Assembly: GCA_947034885.2 (NCBI GenBank)
Contig: OX344754.2
Coordinates: forward strand, 4,657,001 to 4,721,000
DNA length: 64,000 bases
Source of the DNA: Thuidium tamariscinum
Taxonomy: Eukaryota; Streptophyta; Bryopsida; Hypnales; Thuidiaceae
Direction: 5' to 3'
Shown here piece by piece: positions 33,321 to 44,599 of this stretch. The position numbers were made by a program, and so were the translations under genes. Numbering within the stretch: position 1 is the first letter of the stretch; the number at the start of each line of letters is the position of its first letter. Under the pieces are notes generated by a model, which was not told the origin of the DNA, made no database searches, and worked only from the letters and a program-made list of their open reading frames with translations.

Positions 33321-35171
33321 CCCCTAAAGGACCAAAGTGCCTTTTTGGCAACATAGAAATTTTGGGTAGGTACGTGTGACTAGAGATTTTCATATTTTGG
33401 GACAAAAATTTAATAGAAGGTGTGGACAAGGAATATGTTTAAAGCCCAACAAATTTTTGTGACTTTTGACTACATGGTTAAAAAGTTATTGCATAATGTG
33501 TTGTTTCTTTCTCAACTCGGGTAGTTCGAGCAAGTCATAAAAAATCACATTTTTTCGAAATAAAAATTTGAAATTGGTTTCATAGATTTATATATATGTG
33601 GAAATATTTGAATTATTCCATTTGGATTAATGAGTCAATAGTTATAAAGAATTTTAGTTTGAGGATAGTTATGGATTCTCAAACTTTGAAGTCGTTTATT
33701 TGACTCAATTTTCAATATTTTTGGAAAAAAATAAAAACATTAGATGTAGATTGTTTATTAAAACATTTGAAACATTGGAATTGGTAAGCTTTAATTCCAA
33801 AAATAAATTCTTAACAATATAGTATTTTGAATCATTTTCTACTTCTTTCTACTTACTATTTTTTTTGTAGATGTTGTACAATTCCAAATGATTTGAAAAT
33901 TTTCAAGAATGTAACCGATTTGAATTGAAGAATGAATCCAAAGAGTTACAACCATTTTAGACATTTTTCATACAAATGTGGCCGTTTGAAGTGCAGCTGC
34001 CTAGATTTTTGCAGTGGGAAAGAATGATTTTTGTAACTTCAAACACTAATATCTTGCAATCTTCATGGTGGAATTTTTTGAAATTTTTTATACATGCTCT
34101 GAAACTAGTGCACTAAAAGATCCTACAATTACATTATTCCAAAAATATTTTCTTTTAACCCCTAAACCCCTAACAACGTTTTCACCAAAAAAAATACTCC
34201 AAAACTGCCATTTCTAATACAAGAGCAATTTTTTTTTAAAAACACATTTTTGACTCATGTAACCGTAGGATCTTTTAGTAAGGTGGTTTGTAAACATGTG
34301 GAAAAAATTTCAGAAATTTCCACCATGTAGATTGCAAGATATAAGCATTTGAATTGACAAAAACTGTTTTTTTATCCCTGCGAAAATCCGGGCAGCTGCA
34401 CTTCACAAGGTCACATTTGTGTGAAAAAAAATTCAAAATGGTGGTTACTCTTTGGATTCATACTTCAATGCAAGTTGGCTACATTCTCAAAAAATTTCAA
34501 ACCATTTGGAGTTGTACAACATATAGGAAAAAATAAGTAAGTAGAAAGAAGTAAAAAATGAGCCAAAATACTAAATTGTGAACATTTTATTCATGGAATT
34601 GAAAATTTTCAATCCCAATGGTTAAAATGTTGAAATAAACAATCTACACCTTTTTTTTAAATTTTTTTCCAAAAATATGAAAAATTGAATTAAATGAAGA
34701 ATTTCAAACTTTTTTTGTACTGTGGAGATTCTGTAACTAGCCGTAAACTACCCCAAACTCAAAATCTTCATAACTTTTGATTCAATGGATTGATTCAAAG
34801 CTTCACATGTTTGTATAAACCTAAAGAACCAATTTGAAATTTCACTTTTCAAAAAAAAGTTTTTTTGGAAAAGTTTTTTCAGCTGCCCGGGCTGCCCGCC
34901 GAGCAAACAAAGTGACATATCATGCCATAACTTTTTATCCACAAAGTCAAAAGTTATGAAAATTGTTGGGACTTAAAGCTACTCCTCGGACACACATTGT
35001 ATCAAAATTTCAAAGAAAAAAAATAAAAACTCCATCCGTAGTGAGCTACCCAAAAAATCTATAATCTCAAAAAACGTTGTTCAGGGGTTTAGGGGTTAAA
35101 ATTTGGTAGCTATCCTAGAAATGGCAGTTTTGGAGTGGTTTGCTGGAAACATTGTTGCGGTCCTTTAGGGG
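33321..35171. mobile_element. 0.93-kb TTAA family, copy d, split by a nested copy
   Basis: CCCCTAAAGGACC at 33321 and GGTCCTTTAGGGG at 35171 form a 13-bp perfect TIR, with TTAA at 33317-33320 and 35172-35175. Copy e is inserted inside it. Without e and one TTAA the length is about 910 bp. Confidence 0.92.
34159..35095. mobile_element. 0.93-kb TTAA family, copy e (nested)
   Basis: 937 bp, starts CCCCTAAACCCCTAACAACG and ends CGTTGTTCAGGGGTTTAGGG plus G, so the TIR is about 20 bp. TTAA at 34155-34158 and 35096-35099. The flanks join to TTTTCTTTAAAATTTGGTAG, the host sequence. No coding capacity. Confidence 0.93.
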
Positions 35172-35175
35172 TTAA

Positions 35176-35402
35176 AACAATGCGAAGGTTGTTTTTTGGT
35201 CGATGAATAAGAAAGCATTTTGTTTATATGGGACAAAAGTGCTATTATTCATCCTTGGAATTAGGGATAGAAAGGGAAGATTCTCTTCAATACTTTGACT
35301 TCCAAAGTGCACTTTTGAACTTTTTTAAATCAATGATTTCCTTGATTTCAAAAAGCATTATTTTTAGGGTACCCTTACTTCATTTAGGGATCAAGGTAAC
35401 TA
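35176..35402. mobile_element. 0.23-kb TTAA MITE, copy s6 (degraded)
   Basis: Follows the TTAA at 35172-35175. It shares GTCGATGAATAAGAAAGCAT, TATTATTCATCCTTGGAATT and GATTTCCTTGATTTC with the family. The right end is decayed. Confidence 0.55.
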
Positions 35403-35500
35403 CACCTTAAATCACACAAATAAGCAATTCAACATGGTTACTATTATAATATTGGAAATTTTTTTGAACAATATTGTTGGTAGTTAAAAGGGGATTCTAG

Positions 35501-36324
35501 GCGGGGATGCTATTTTGTGAGCCTGTGAGCGTAAGCCTATGAGCCTGTGAGCTTGTGAGCCTAGAATTTTTTGTGAAATTTTTTGTGATTTTTAGGGCAT
35601 GGACCTATTACCGTGCTTTAAGAATTTTGGATTTTTATATCTAGTATCCCCTTCATGAGATTTGAAATTTGTGACTTTCAAAACTATTTTTTTCAAAAGA
35701 GAAATTTCAATTTTTTTCAATTTTTTTTCAATCCTTTTTTTATTTTTCAAATTTTTTTGCAACTCCATCACCCTCCAAAATCCCTCTTGATATTGAAAGG
35801 GGTTTGGAGGTAGAGGGCTTTGGAGCTCTCAAAACTTTTTTTTTCATTTTTTTTCTGACTATGTTACTAGTTCATTTTTGTTGCGACTTTTCACCCTCGA
35901 AAACCTTCTCTCGGTACCGAGAGATGAATTTCAGGGTGATAAAGTCGGAAGGAAAAAGAAAAAAAAAAAACTTTTTTTTTTCCCCACAACTCCATCACCC
36001 TCAGAAACCCCTTGTTAGATTCTAGATTTTGAACCTCAAAAAAAATTTCAAAAATTCAAAATTTATTGTGGAAGGTATTGAGGGGCTCTTTAGAGATAGT
36101 AGGGTTTGAAATTTTAAAATACATTAACCACATTTCCACGGTCATAGGTCCATGGTCATAAAGCTGAAATTTTACTATAAATAGATTTTTTTTAAATGAC
36201 TTCACTTTTTTTTACTCTTGGCTTAAAAAACTCATAGTTTTTTTTTATTAATTCTCTGGGCTCACAAAACCTACGCTCACTGCTCGCAAGCTCATGCTTT
36301 TAGGCTCACAAACTAGTGTCGTTG
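35501..36324. mobile_element. hAT-like element, long (0.82 kb) member of the TGTGAGC family
   Basis: GATGCTATTTTGTGAGCCTG at the left pairs with CTCACAAACTAGTGTC at the right. The 8-bp direct repeat GATTCTAG lies at 35493-35500 and 36325-36332. The inside is full of T/A runs and has no transposase-like frame. GTGAGCC repeats at the left end (35518-35561). Confidence 0.8.
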
Positions 36325-36939
36325 GATTCTAGGTTCCATTATAATGCATTTAGAAACTATGTGAATAAACTACCACTACAAGAAAAAAAAATCATCCAAA
36401 ACAATATGAAATTGAATTGATATATAATGATTATGTCTGTTGGTTAGGACTTCTTGATTTCAACAAATAGTCAACACAATTGTATTGATTTTCTTTCAAG
36501 ATATTCAAAAATCTCAATTTATAGACTATTACATAGGCCAAAATCACCATAAACTTGCAAGTTTGCAAGATAGGTAGAACCAACATATGGATAAGACTAT
36601 AAAATTTAGTTTAAAAATTTAATTAAAACTTAATTTTATTTGACTTAGCACTACATTCAAAGCAATTCAACGAATCATGAACCAATGAGCTTTGAGTGCC
36701 TCATTAATTAGTGTTAAGTGAGGAAAGATAACAACTTCTTTATACAAGTGGGTGGTAGGAGGTCGAACAAACCACATGGGATACAAAAATTAGGATGAGT
36801 TCCTCAACCACTCATAGTTAACTTATAACTAGCAATTCTTGTTAAAAGTAAAATAATTTTTTTCAAAAAACTTTGAACTAAGAAAAGATGGAAAATCTTA
36901 CCAAGTTTCATCTCCAAAAATCTATTTGACATTTTGAGT

Positions 36940-37400
36940 AAGTTATAGACAAATTTCATGAAAATGACATATCTTACAATAATTTTTTTACCATGTAGTC
37001 AAAAGTTATAAAAATTGTTGGACCTTAAAGCTACTCCATGGGTACATGTTTTGTGAAAATTTTAAATAATAAATAAAAAACAAAAATTACATTTGAAGTG
37101 AACTCCCTAAAATTGCTATATTGCCAAAAAAATGTAGGTTGGGCATTTAGAAGTTAAAATCAATTATACACCTCTATGGGAGAAACATTTTTAAAACCTA
37201 ACTTTGACCTTTCATAACTTTTGCGTATGGTATCTAAATGTCACATTCTTCAATGCATTGGAACTTCTTTTTACTTGCCAACAAGAGGATATGATAATTT
37301 GACCTACATTTTTATAGTAATTAGGCACAATATCAATTTGTAGTATTTTTGGATGTACCTAACTTATATAAGCTTCACTTGGTAGTACATAGCAATTGGA
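36940..37400. mobile_element. Fragments of a TTAA element and of the GGTGGGTACACC MITE
   Basis: 36940-37155 is the end of a 0.93-kb-family copy (AAAATTGTTGGACCTTAAAG, ending GGGCATTTAGAAG-TTAA). 37160-37400 shares CATAACTTTTGCGTATGG and TTTACTTGCCAACAAGAG with the MITE at 18216, and ends GGATGTACCTAACTTA. Confidence 0.6.
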
Positions 37401-38862
37401 ATGAAAAATGTGAGGAAATTATAAGGTAAAACAACCCAATGTGGTGAGAATTAGGAGTTTGGCCTCATACCATTGGTGAAGTTTTAAAATTATTTCCCAC
37501 ATGAAGACAAGTGTAAGAAACAACAAGAGCAATTGGAATTATAACTCATTTTTTGACAAAGTTTGGGATTTTAATGAATTTTTGAAGTGTTCAACCAATT
37601 ATAGCCCCTAAGAATTTGTAGACCACTCCAAAACCAATAAAATTTGCATCCATTATGCATGTCTTACACACCTAAGTAGTCACAATAATTTATAATGAGG
37701 AAGGCCTAAGAAGTCACTTCAGGAACTAAAAGACAATTCCATTCTTGGTATACAAACGTAGAAGATCTTGTATGAAAATTTAGGACATAGATATGAATAT
37801 AATTGATTAGGTCAACAATTGAAAAAACACAAGAGTAGTCAACCTACTAAGGCAAAAAAGCACAGAGAACTTTTGTTCATATATTATTCATTGCTATTTT
37901 CTGTACATAAGGGGAAGTTTTTGCTCATATCTTATCCACTGCTACTCTCTAAATGTGGAAGGAAGTTTTTGCTCTTGTATTATCCAGTATCCACTACTAC
38001 TTTGTATGCAAGGAGGAAAGTTTTGCTCATCTATTGTTTTACTACTACTCTCTCTGTACAAAGCAAAATTTTGCTCATGTTCCATTTTGCTACTAAGGTA
38101 GCAGCATCTATAACCGTCATTACACCCATAACTGGCAAGTAGAGGGCCCTTAAATTGTCTTCAAGAGTACCTTGAAACAATCATCCATTCTTAATGTTGA
38201 TTGGTAAGCTTTGAATTTTTTAGATTTTGTTGTGAGAATCAAGGTAGATTTACTAGAGTGTGGTATAGGGTGCCCTAGTCAGTTCTACTTTGAAAATTCA
38301 TAGAAATTAGATGCCTTGTCCAAAAAATTTATTTTATTTTTTGAAAATTCATGATTTTCAGTTGCTAATACTGTGAAAATATTTTTTCTAGAAAAAGAGA
38401 CCTTTAACTCTACTGAATTGCTTATTTCGACAGTTATGGATGTTGCTACCTTACTCTTTCTTTGCAGACAATGTCTCCAAGCTTCACATCCTCTCAATCA
38501 AACTATCTTCCTTCTGCTACTCATGAAATTTGAATTGTGGGTCACCAATGCAACATATGTGATCCTTGTGCAAGTACAAATACAACAAGCCCACCCAATC
38601 AAGAAAGTCAACCATTGACTATGAATACTACATCGAAACAAGTTTGATTGTTCCAACACCGTGAGGAATGCCCAACAAGGGGCTGGAAAGGTCCTTTGGA
38701 AAGGGTTGCCTTATGAGTTTGAGTGGTCCTCCCGGATTGATATTGATTCGATGTCACTGATGAAGTTGAAGTTGACAAACGCAGATACGGGTACATGAAG
38801 AAAACCCCAGCAAGCTCCATCATGTGCACTTTGAAAAACTCAGAAGCCACCTTCCTTTCAAC

Positions 38863-39090
38863 CCTGAAATGACAAGCCGGTGACCGTGAAAATCATGAAT
38901 TTTGATACTGTGGGAATCATTGGTTCAAAAAAAATTCAATTTTCTTCATGTACCCGTTGGAAGTCAAAGCACTCGAGAAGATCTTTCTTTTTTGCCCCTA
39001 ATTCCAAGAATGAATAGTTGCATTTTTGATCTACACAAAGAGATTCTCTTCCATTCATTGACCAAAAAATGGTCTTTGTGTCGTTTAGGG
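38863..39090. mobile_element. 0.23-kb TTAA MITE, copy s3
   Basis: TTCA-ACCCTGAAATGACAAG at the left (mutated TTAA), TGTCGTTTAGGG-TTAA at the right (TTAA 39091-39094). It shares GTGGGAATCATTGGTTC and GGAAGTCAAAGCAC with copy s5. Confidence 0.75.
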
Positions 39091-39164
39091 TTAAGTTAAT
39101 GCTATTGACGATTGCTCCATTGGAAAAAAAAAGAGGCCACTTGACAAGGGACTTATAATTTAAC

Positions 39165-39325
39165 TTAAGTTAACTCCGCCTATGATAGGCACAACTCTGA
39201 ATAAGCCCAATGCAGTTCCAATTTTTCTTGAATGGTACATTTAACAAGACATATGTACATCACAAGAATTTTTGGGACTAGGATAGGTATGTCTAGAGTT
39301 GTGCTTGTCATAAACTAAGTTATCT
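39165..39325. mobile_element. Short palindromic MITE (TAAGTTAACTCCGCC terminus)
   Basis: TAAGTTAACTCCGCCTATGA and CACAACTC at the left are inverted at the right (GAGTTGTGCTTGTCATAAAC, TAAGTTA). A related element with GTCAGCCTATGATAGG lies at 59008-59166. Confidence 0.6.
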
Positions 39326-39466
39326 CAATGAAGATTTGCATGCTGAGAGTCACTAAAGTTTTGCTTCTTTCAAAATTGGTCCCAAATGAATGTAGTCTAG
39401 TAGAGCCTAGGCAAAAATGGCCAAATTTTAACAATAAGTTGACTTATATGAGCTTTATGACTTTAG

Positions 39467-39688
39467 CCCTTGAAGGACAGACCATAGTGACCGTGAATCA
39501 TCCATTTTGATATCGTGGGAGGCAATAGGTTGAAAAAAATCTCAAAGCACTCATTAGAAGTCAAAGCTCTCTAAAAGATCTCCCCTTTTCACTCAAAATT
39601 CCAAGGATGAATAGTTGCATTTTTGTAATACACACGAAGATTCTTTATCATTCATTGGACACTAGATGTTAGTGTCAACGTTCAAGGG
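39467..39688. mobile_element. 0.23-kb TTAA MITE, copy s4
   Basis: Begins near TTTA-GCCCTTGAAGGACAG and ends GTCAACGTTCAAGGG-TTAA (39689-39692). It carries ATATCGTGGGAGGCAATAGG and AAGGATGAATAGTTGCA of the family. Confidence 0.7.
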
Positions 39689-40601
39689 TTAATTTATTTT
39701 TATTACACTATGTATTGGTAAGCAAAGAGTAGGTTGGACAACACCAATTTTATTATACATTACATCCATAACATTATGACTTTTACTCCTTTAGGTGTTA
39801 ATTAACCTACTTTTTAGAGGTCAAGACTATTGTAGAATTCATTTTAAAGATTATATTTCTTTCATACTAGGGACTCTTTTTACTATGGCCAAAGGTCAAG
39901 AGGCCATGGGGTTCTACCAATTCAATTTTGAGAAACTAAAAATTTGGCCTCTCAAGCCTTGACATTAAAAGACCGTAGAGTCCAAAGGCCATCACCCTAC
40001 CAAGTGCTACATAGCAACAAAATGCCTACATGGTGACAAAATTCTTGAAGGAAATTTTGATTAGCTAAAAACAAAAATCCAAACTATGGTTTAGAGTCTC
40101 TTGAATTTATTTTATAAAAATGAGAAATTAAAAAATTCTTCATCATTAATGTAGAGGGAGATGGATGGAAATCAAACAAATGGTATAGATTTGGACTTAA
40201 GGTTTGGCCTTTGGAGGCTTTAATTTGCACTATGGATGTCCAAATTGAGAGGCCACAAGAGTTCATTGCCTTGGGTTTGGATTTTTGACTTGGCCTTTGG
40301 AGGCTTTACACTATCAATAACTAAAGGCTCCATTCTTATATTTTGTGCCTTATTTTCATTTCTTGGACTTTCAACAAAGTTTGGCCATTCAATCCTTACA
40401 ACCACTCAACTTGGATTGCCATAGTGTGAAGTGGCCCTAACTTGATGGCCAAATTTGACAAATAATCAAAGAGGATGGATTTAATCTTTTCCATTTCAAA
40501 AATAACCTTGATCCACTAAATAAATTGCAATAAATTTTCTAAGTAAGTAGGCAAAATGAATATAGAGCCCATTTAAACATAGTATAATAGAACCTCTTTA
40601 A

Positions 40602-40828
40602 ACAAGGGTTGCTAGTGTGTGAGCATAGAAGTGTGAGCTTATGAGCCTCAAAGATCATGCACCTATAGTATAGGTGGTTATACTATAGAAACCTTCTATG
40701 ATAAGAGTATATTTTTATATTACAGGTATTTTTACTATAAACACCTTCAAAGGTAGTGGTATATCTACTTATATACATATTAGAAGCTCACATACTCGCA
40801 TGTTCATGCTCACATTCTAACATCATTG
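40602..40828. mobile_element. hAT-like MITE (TGTGAGC family), copy 3
   Basis: TTGCTAGTGTGTGAGCAT at the left pairs with ATGCTCACATTCTAACAT at the right. The 8-bp direct repeat CTCTTTAA is at 40594-40601 and 40829-40836. Confidence 0.88.
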
Positions 40829-42144
40829 CTCTTTAAAGAAATAGGGATGGGATTAGACTAACTATATGACACTTGAGAGTTTACTACATTAGGGAAGGTA
40901 ATTGCATTAATCACATTTGAACTTGGTCCACTGCACGACTATGCATTGAATATTACCTTAAGAATATCATTACTTTAGAAAGTATTACTCGAGAGAGATT
41001 CTACTAAATTCAACTTTTGGCAATCACTACAAAGATAGTTGGTGTAAGAATACTCTTAGATTCATTAGATGAGATTTGAGGCCTCCGGAAAATTGTGGGT
41101 TCTCAAATTGCAGGAATGTTGAAATTGTCATGGGAACGCATTTCACTATCGCGGGAATACAGAAACTATATAGTCCAACGTGATTGAGAATTCGAGATCG
41201 TGCCATGTCATTGAATTTTTTTTTTGAATTTTTTTCACATTTCAAAATCCAATTTTTTGAATTTTTTGGTATTTATTGTCTAGTATTTTGGGAACTATTT
41301 CAAGAACAAGCCCAAAACAACTTTCTCAAGGTCTCAAATCTCATCTAATGATTGAAAAATAATTAGTTTTTCTATCTTATGAGAAAGTTTCAAAAAGTTG
41401 CACCAAATATTAAGGTCATAGGAACTTAGTCGAAATCCATTTTGTCCCTAGAGGGGACAATGGTCCTTTAGAAGTTAACATCTTGAAGACAATTACATTA
41501 AAAAAATACAATAAATTATAAACTATAAACCCTAAATTCTAATATCCAAAATCTTGAATGTAAAAAAACTAGCTTATTTTCCTTAATTTCATGAACTTTC
41601 TTGCATTAGAATACATCATTCATGACGGAGGGAGTATAACATAATATATCCCATTGAATTGCTTTTTCAATCATTTGCATCTTTCATGTGAGTGTTATTT
41701 GAGAATTATAATGCTCGGATACAACACATTTGTATAGATGACACATATAGAGATGGCTTCAATAGATGATACATTTGTAGCTTTTAGTCACATAAGAGAT
41801 AAATTCATGAAGAAAAAGAGAAGTGCCATATATTAGGTAATCTAATGCAACGTGAGGTCAAACTCTTGACATGTATTGCATACAACTCATGTACCTTCTA
41901 TGCCAAATATATAAAATTCACTATGCAATTTAATTAGATTCCTAAAGTGTAAAATTTAGATAATAATATTGTATCCAAAACAATCTTTCTTCCTCTATTC
42001 TTTATTTTTAATTATATTGGAGCATTAGAATGCTTTTAAGCTCCGATGGATGTACTTTTTAATTACAATGCCTTGGAAATTTTAAGATTTTGAAAACTCA
42101 TTGCTTATTTTCTTGAAGGTTAAACTTTTTCTTTTATTAGAAGA

Positions 42145-42410
42145 AATTTGAGGGCATTACAGGGCTGTTTCGGGTCTGTTCCCGAAACGGCTCCCAATGT
42201 TGCTGGCCGTTGTCAGACCGGCTTTAATCTAAATAAATAAATAAATAAATTTTGGATCCTGAAATATGAAAATAAATTCTTTTTTTTTTTTGAAAAAAAA
42301 GAATTAATTACATGGTAGGGGTGCGACCACGTAGGATTCAAGTTCACAGGGCAGAAACTACGTTCCCGTAGTCCAAGAATCCGCAATCTCCTAATGCCCT
42401 CAAATTTCAT
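42145..42410. mobile_element. Element with GAAATTTGAGGGCATTA inverted ends, possibly SINE-derived
   Basis: GAAATTTGAGGGCATTA at 42146 is repeated inverted at about 42393-42409. On the minus strand the inside reads GTGAACTTGAATCC, loosely like a tRNA-type B box, followed by CGCACCCCTACCATG and then a T-run. The left half contains a perfect stem (GTTTCGGG.CTGTTCCCGAAAC) and (AAAT)n. The class is uncertain. Confidence 0.4.
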
Positions 42411-42704
42411 CTAATGGATGATTTTGTATAGTACATCAATTGGAAAACAAATAAATTGATGATATTTTGAAAATTTTGAGGTTGTTATTGTAAGTTACTT
42501 TATAAGTCAAGAATGAATTTGTAAGATGGTGACATTGCATTGTAATACTTAACAAATTTTTCAATTATATTATACTCAACAATTCTCTCTTCTAGTGAAA
42601 TTTAGGAATTAACATCCTAAATTCCCTAAGTGCTTGCTCCATAGTCTACATTCAAGATGATGAATAATGTATTTCAAGCCAATTTTTGGATGTCATTAAG
42701 GCTG

Positions 42705-44230
42705 AGAAAAAACAAATGAATGAAAAATTGTATGGATGAGAATGTGATGGATGACATCACAACATGTTTGTATACATATATCGTCAAACTAAGATCCAAG
42801 CAAAAGCCTGCAGCAATTCAAATAACTTAGGGATCCGGGCATTCTAGAATTGCAGCGATTTTCAGCCTCTTTCTTCACACAAATGTGCTCGATCGACAGG
42901 ACCCAGCTCGCAACACAACCAGATTAACCGTTCGACAATTCCACCATAGCCCATAGATCCCTCGGACGCGGAAGGCCGGCAACAGTATCGTAAACCAGTC
43001 TCTCGCGTCTTGTGTGGAGACGGACTGATCGCGCAATGGAACTCAAAGTCTACTGTATGCAAACTCGGAGGGATGTTCGTTGGCATAGCCTTCCAAGGCC
43101 ATCGCCGTCGCTACAGCGAAGTTCTCCAGGTGCTTGGGCGGAGGGGCGTCGGTGTTTGAAGGAATATAGTTGATAGTCCACTCAGTGATGGTGGAGTCAC
43201 CGGCGGCACTAAGCTTGAGAGTGTTTCGGATGTCAGTGTAACGGGGATCACCGCCTTTGATGATGGAGTAAACGAATGTGTGCGTCGCATCGTCCAGGAC
43301 GTCACGTCCACGCGCTCCTTCACCTGTCTTCCTGCGCACTGGGGACCAAGGCCTGCGAATTGGTGAAGAAATTGGTTCAAGAAATTGTTGGGTCAATGAG
43401 GATTACATCGGTGAGTCAATTGCAGTTTCGAAATGGAAAGACAAGGCGATACAGATTTAAGGTCCTTTGATCAATGACTAGAGGATGGCATTTTAGCGTA
43501 GAATCGCGTTGAATAGAGAGATCGAACGGGATATTCAAGATTTTATTATTCTACTCTAGGAACAATTTGCATGTTTTTCAAAGCTTTTCAGTATCTGTAT
43601 GTGTGCTTACTGCTTATTAAGAACAGAGTCTTGGAGAATAAGAGCCATCAAAATGCAGTCTAATTCAGGCAATTGACGAATGTTAAGAACGAGAGGACTC
43701 CGTTCTCTGCTAAAAACAGAATCTGCAGGGACAGAATGTAAAGAAACGCAGAACTGTGAGACAATCGGAAGTGCAATTGGAAATGTGTGAGAACCGGAGG
43801 AAACGCGTAGATACAGCCTCAAGCATCGCTAAAGATTTGCTTCGAAACAATCGAATGCGTTGAAGGAGATGAGGTATGTTGCAACACGAATAGTGCCAGC
43901 GCCACCATCACCCTCCACGATCTCGATCTTCGCAAAGAACAGGGGCAAGAGCTTAATTGGGCAGGAGCTGATCTCCCTTGCTCAAAGTCTTCCATGAGAC
44001 ATCGAGAGGCCGGCACTGCATTGGTGTACGCGACCTTGTGCTCGGACGACATAGTGAAAGGCGGAGATGAGATCGGGAGCTGAGAGATCAGGGATCAAAG
44101 AGTGCTTGGGAGATGGGAATGTAGGTTGCATGATAAAACAGGTGAGACTGAGGTTGTAAAGCTCGCCTGCGACGTTCTCAGTCCCTGCGACGCCTTTCAT
44201 GGCTTGTTGACTGCCGTGTGTTGTTGTCTA
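42705..44230. repeat. Segmental duplication carrying PR-10, copy 1
   Basis: Similar over about 1.5 kb to 49130-50660, in the same orientation. The shared part includes the far flank (GAAAAATTGTATGGATGAGA), both exon regions and the intron (GTGCTTACTGCTTATTAAGA). It shows that the two PR-10 copies arose by one duplication. Confidence 0.85.
43043..44052 (-). pseudogene. PR-10/Bet v 1-like pseudogene
   Basis: Minus strand. The first-exon region starts MSSEHKVAYTNAV, like the intact copy ([13 protein letters not shown]), but compared with that copy it has a 4-base gain near 44010, another 4-base gain near 43955, and loss of about 50 bases near 43881 that removes the exon end and the splice donor. 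The second-exon region (from acceptor near 43352) has a net 5-base gain near 43285-43310. After that it returns to frame with THTFVYSIIKGGDPRY and PPKHLENFAVATAMALE, and the stop is lost in favour of four extra codons (YSRL). With several frame breaks and no donor it cannot make the protein. The TATA box seen at the intact copy is also missing. Confidence 0.88.
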
Positions 44231-44350
44231 CCCGCTTATAAAACCCTTAACCCTGAAACGTCTCCATCCTTTTTTGAATTTTTGCATATTTTCGCTTATA
44301 GCTTTGTCCAGATGTGTTATTTACCAGAATTTAATGAATTTGGTCGTTAA

Positions 44351-44571
44351 CCCCTAAACGACGAGCCGGTGGCTGTGGAATTGAGGAATTTTGATACCGT
44401 GGGAATCATTGGTTCAAAAAAATCTAAAAACACACGTTGGAAGTCAAAGCACTATAGAAGATCTTCCTTTTCCACCCCTAATTCCGAGGATGAATGATTG
44501 CAATTCTATCCTACATAGAAAGATTCCCTGAAGTTCATCGACCAGAAAATGGCTTGGGCGTCGTTCAACGG
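44351..44571. mobile_element. 0.23-kb TTAA MITE, copy s5
   Basis: 221 bp with TTAA at 44347-44350 and 44572-44575. Left CCCCTAAACGACGAGCC, right GGGCGTCGTTCAACGG. It lies just upstream of the PR-10 pseudogene (in that gene's orientation). Confidence 0.88.
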
Positions 44572-44599
44572 TTAAGGAAGGTTGTCTTTTCTAGATTCA

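Noticed and set aside
38373-38618. An 81-codon open frame
   Set aside because: Its first third lies in a dispersed repeat shared with 32040-32200; the remainder shows no family likeness.
41628-41640. ACGGAGGGAGTA, the classic Stowaway MITE terminus
   Set aside because: Only one end is present; I found no partner within a MITE's length, so I do not call an element.
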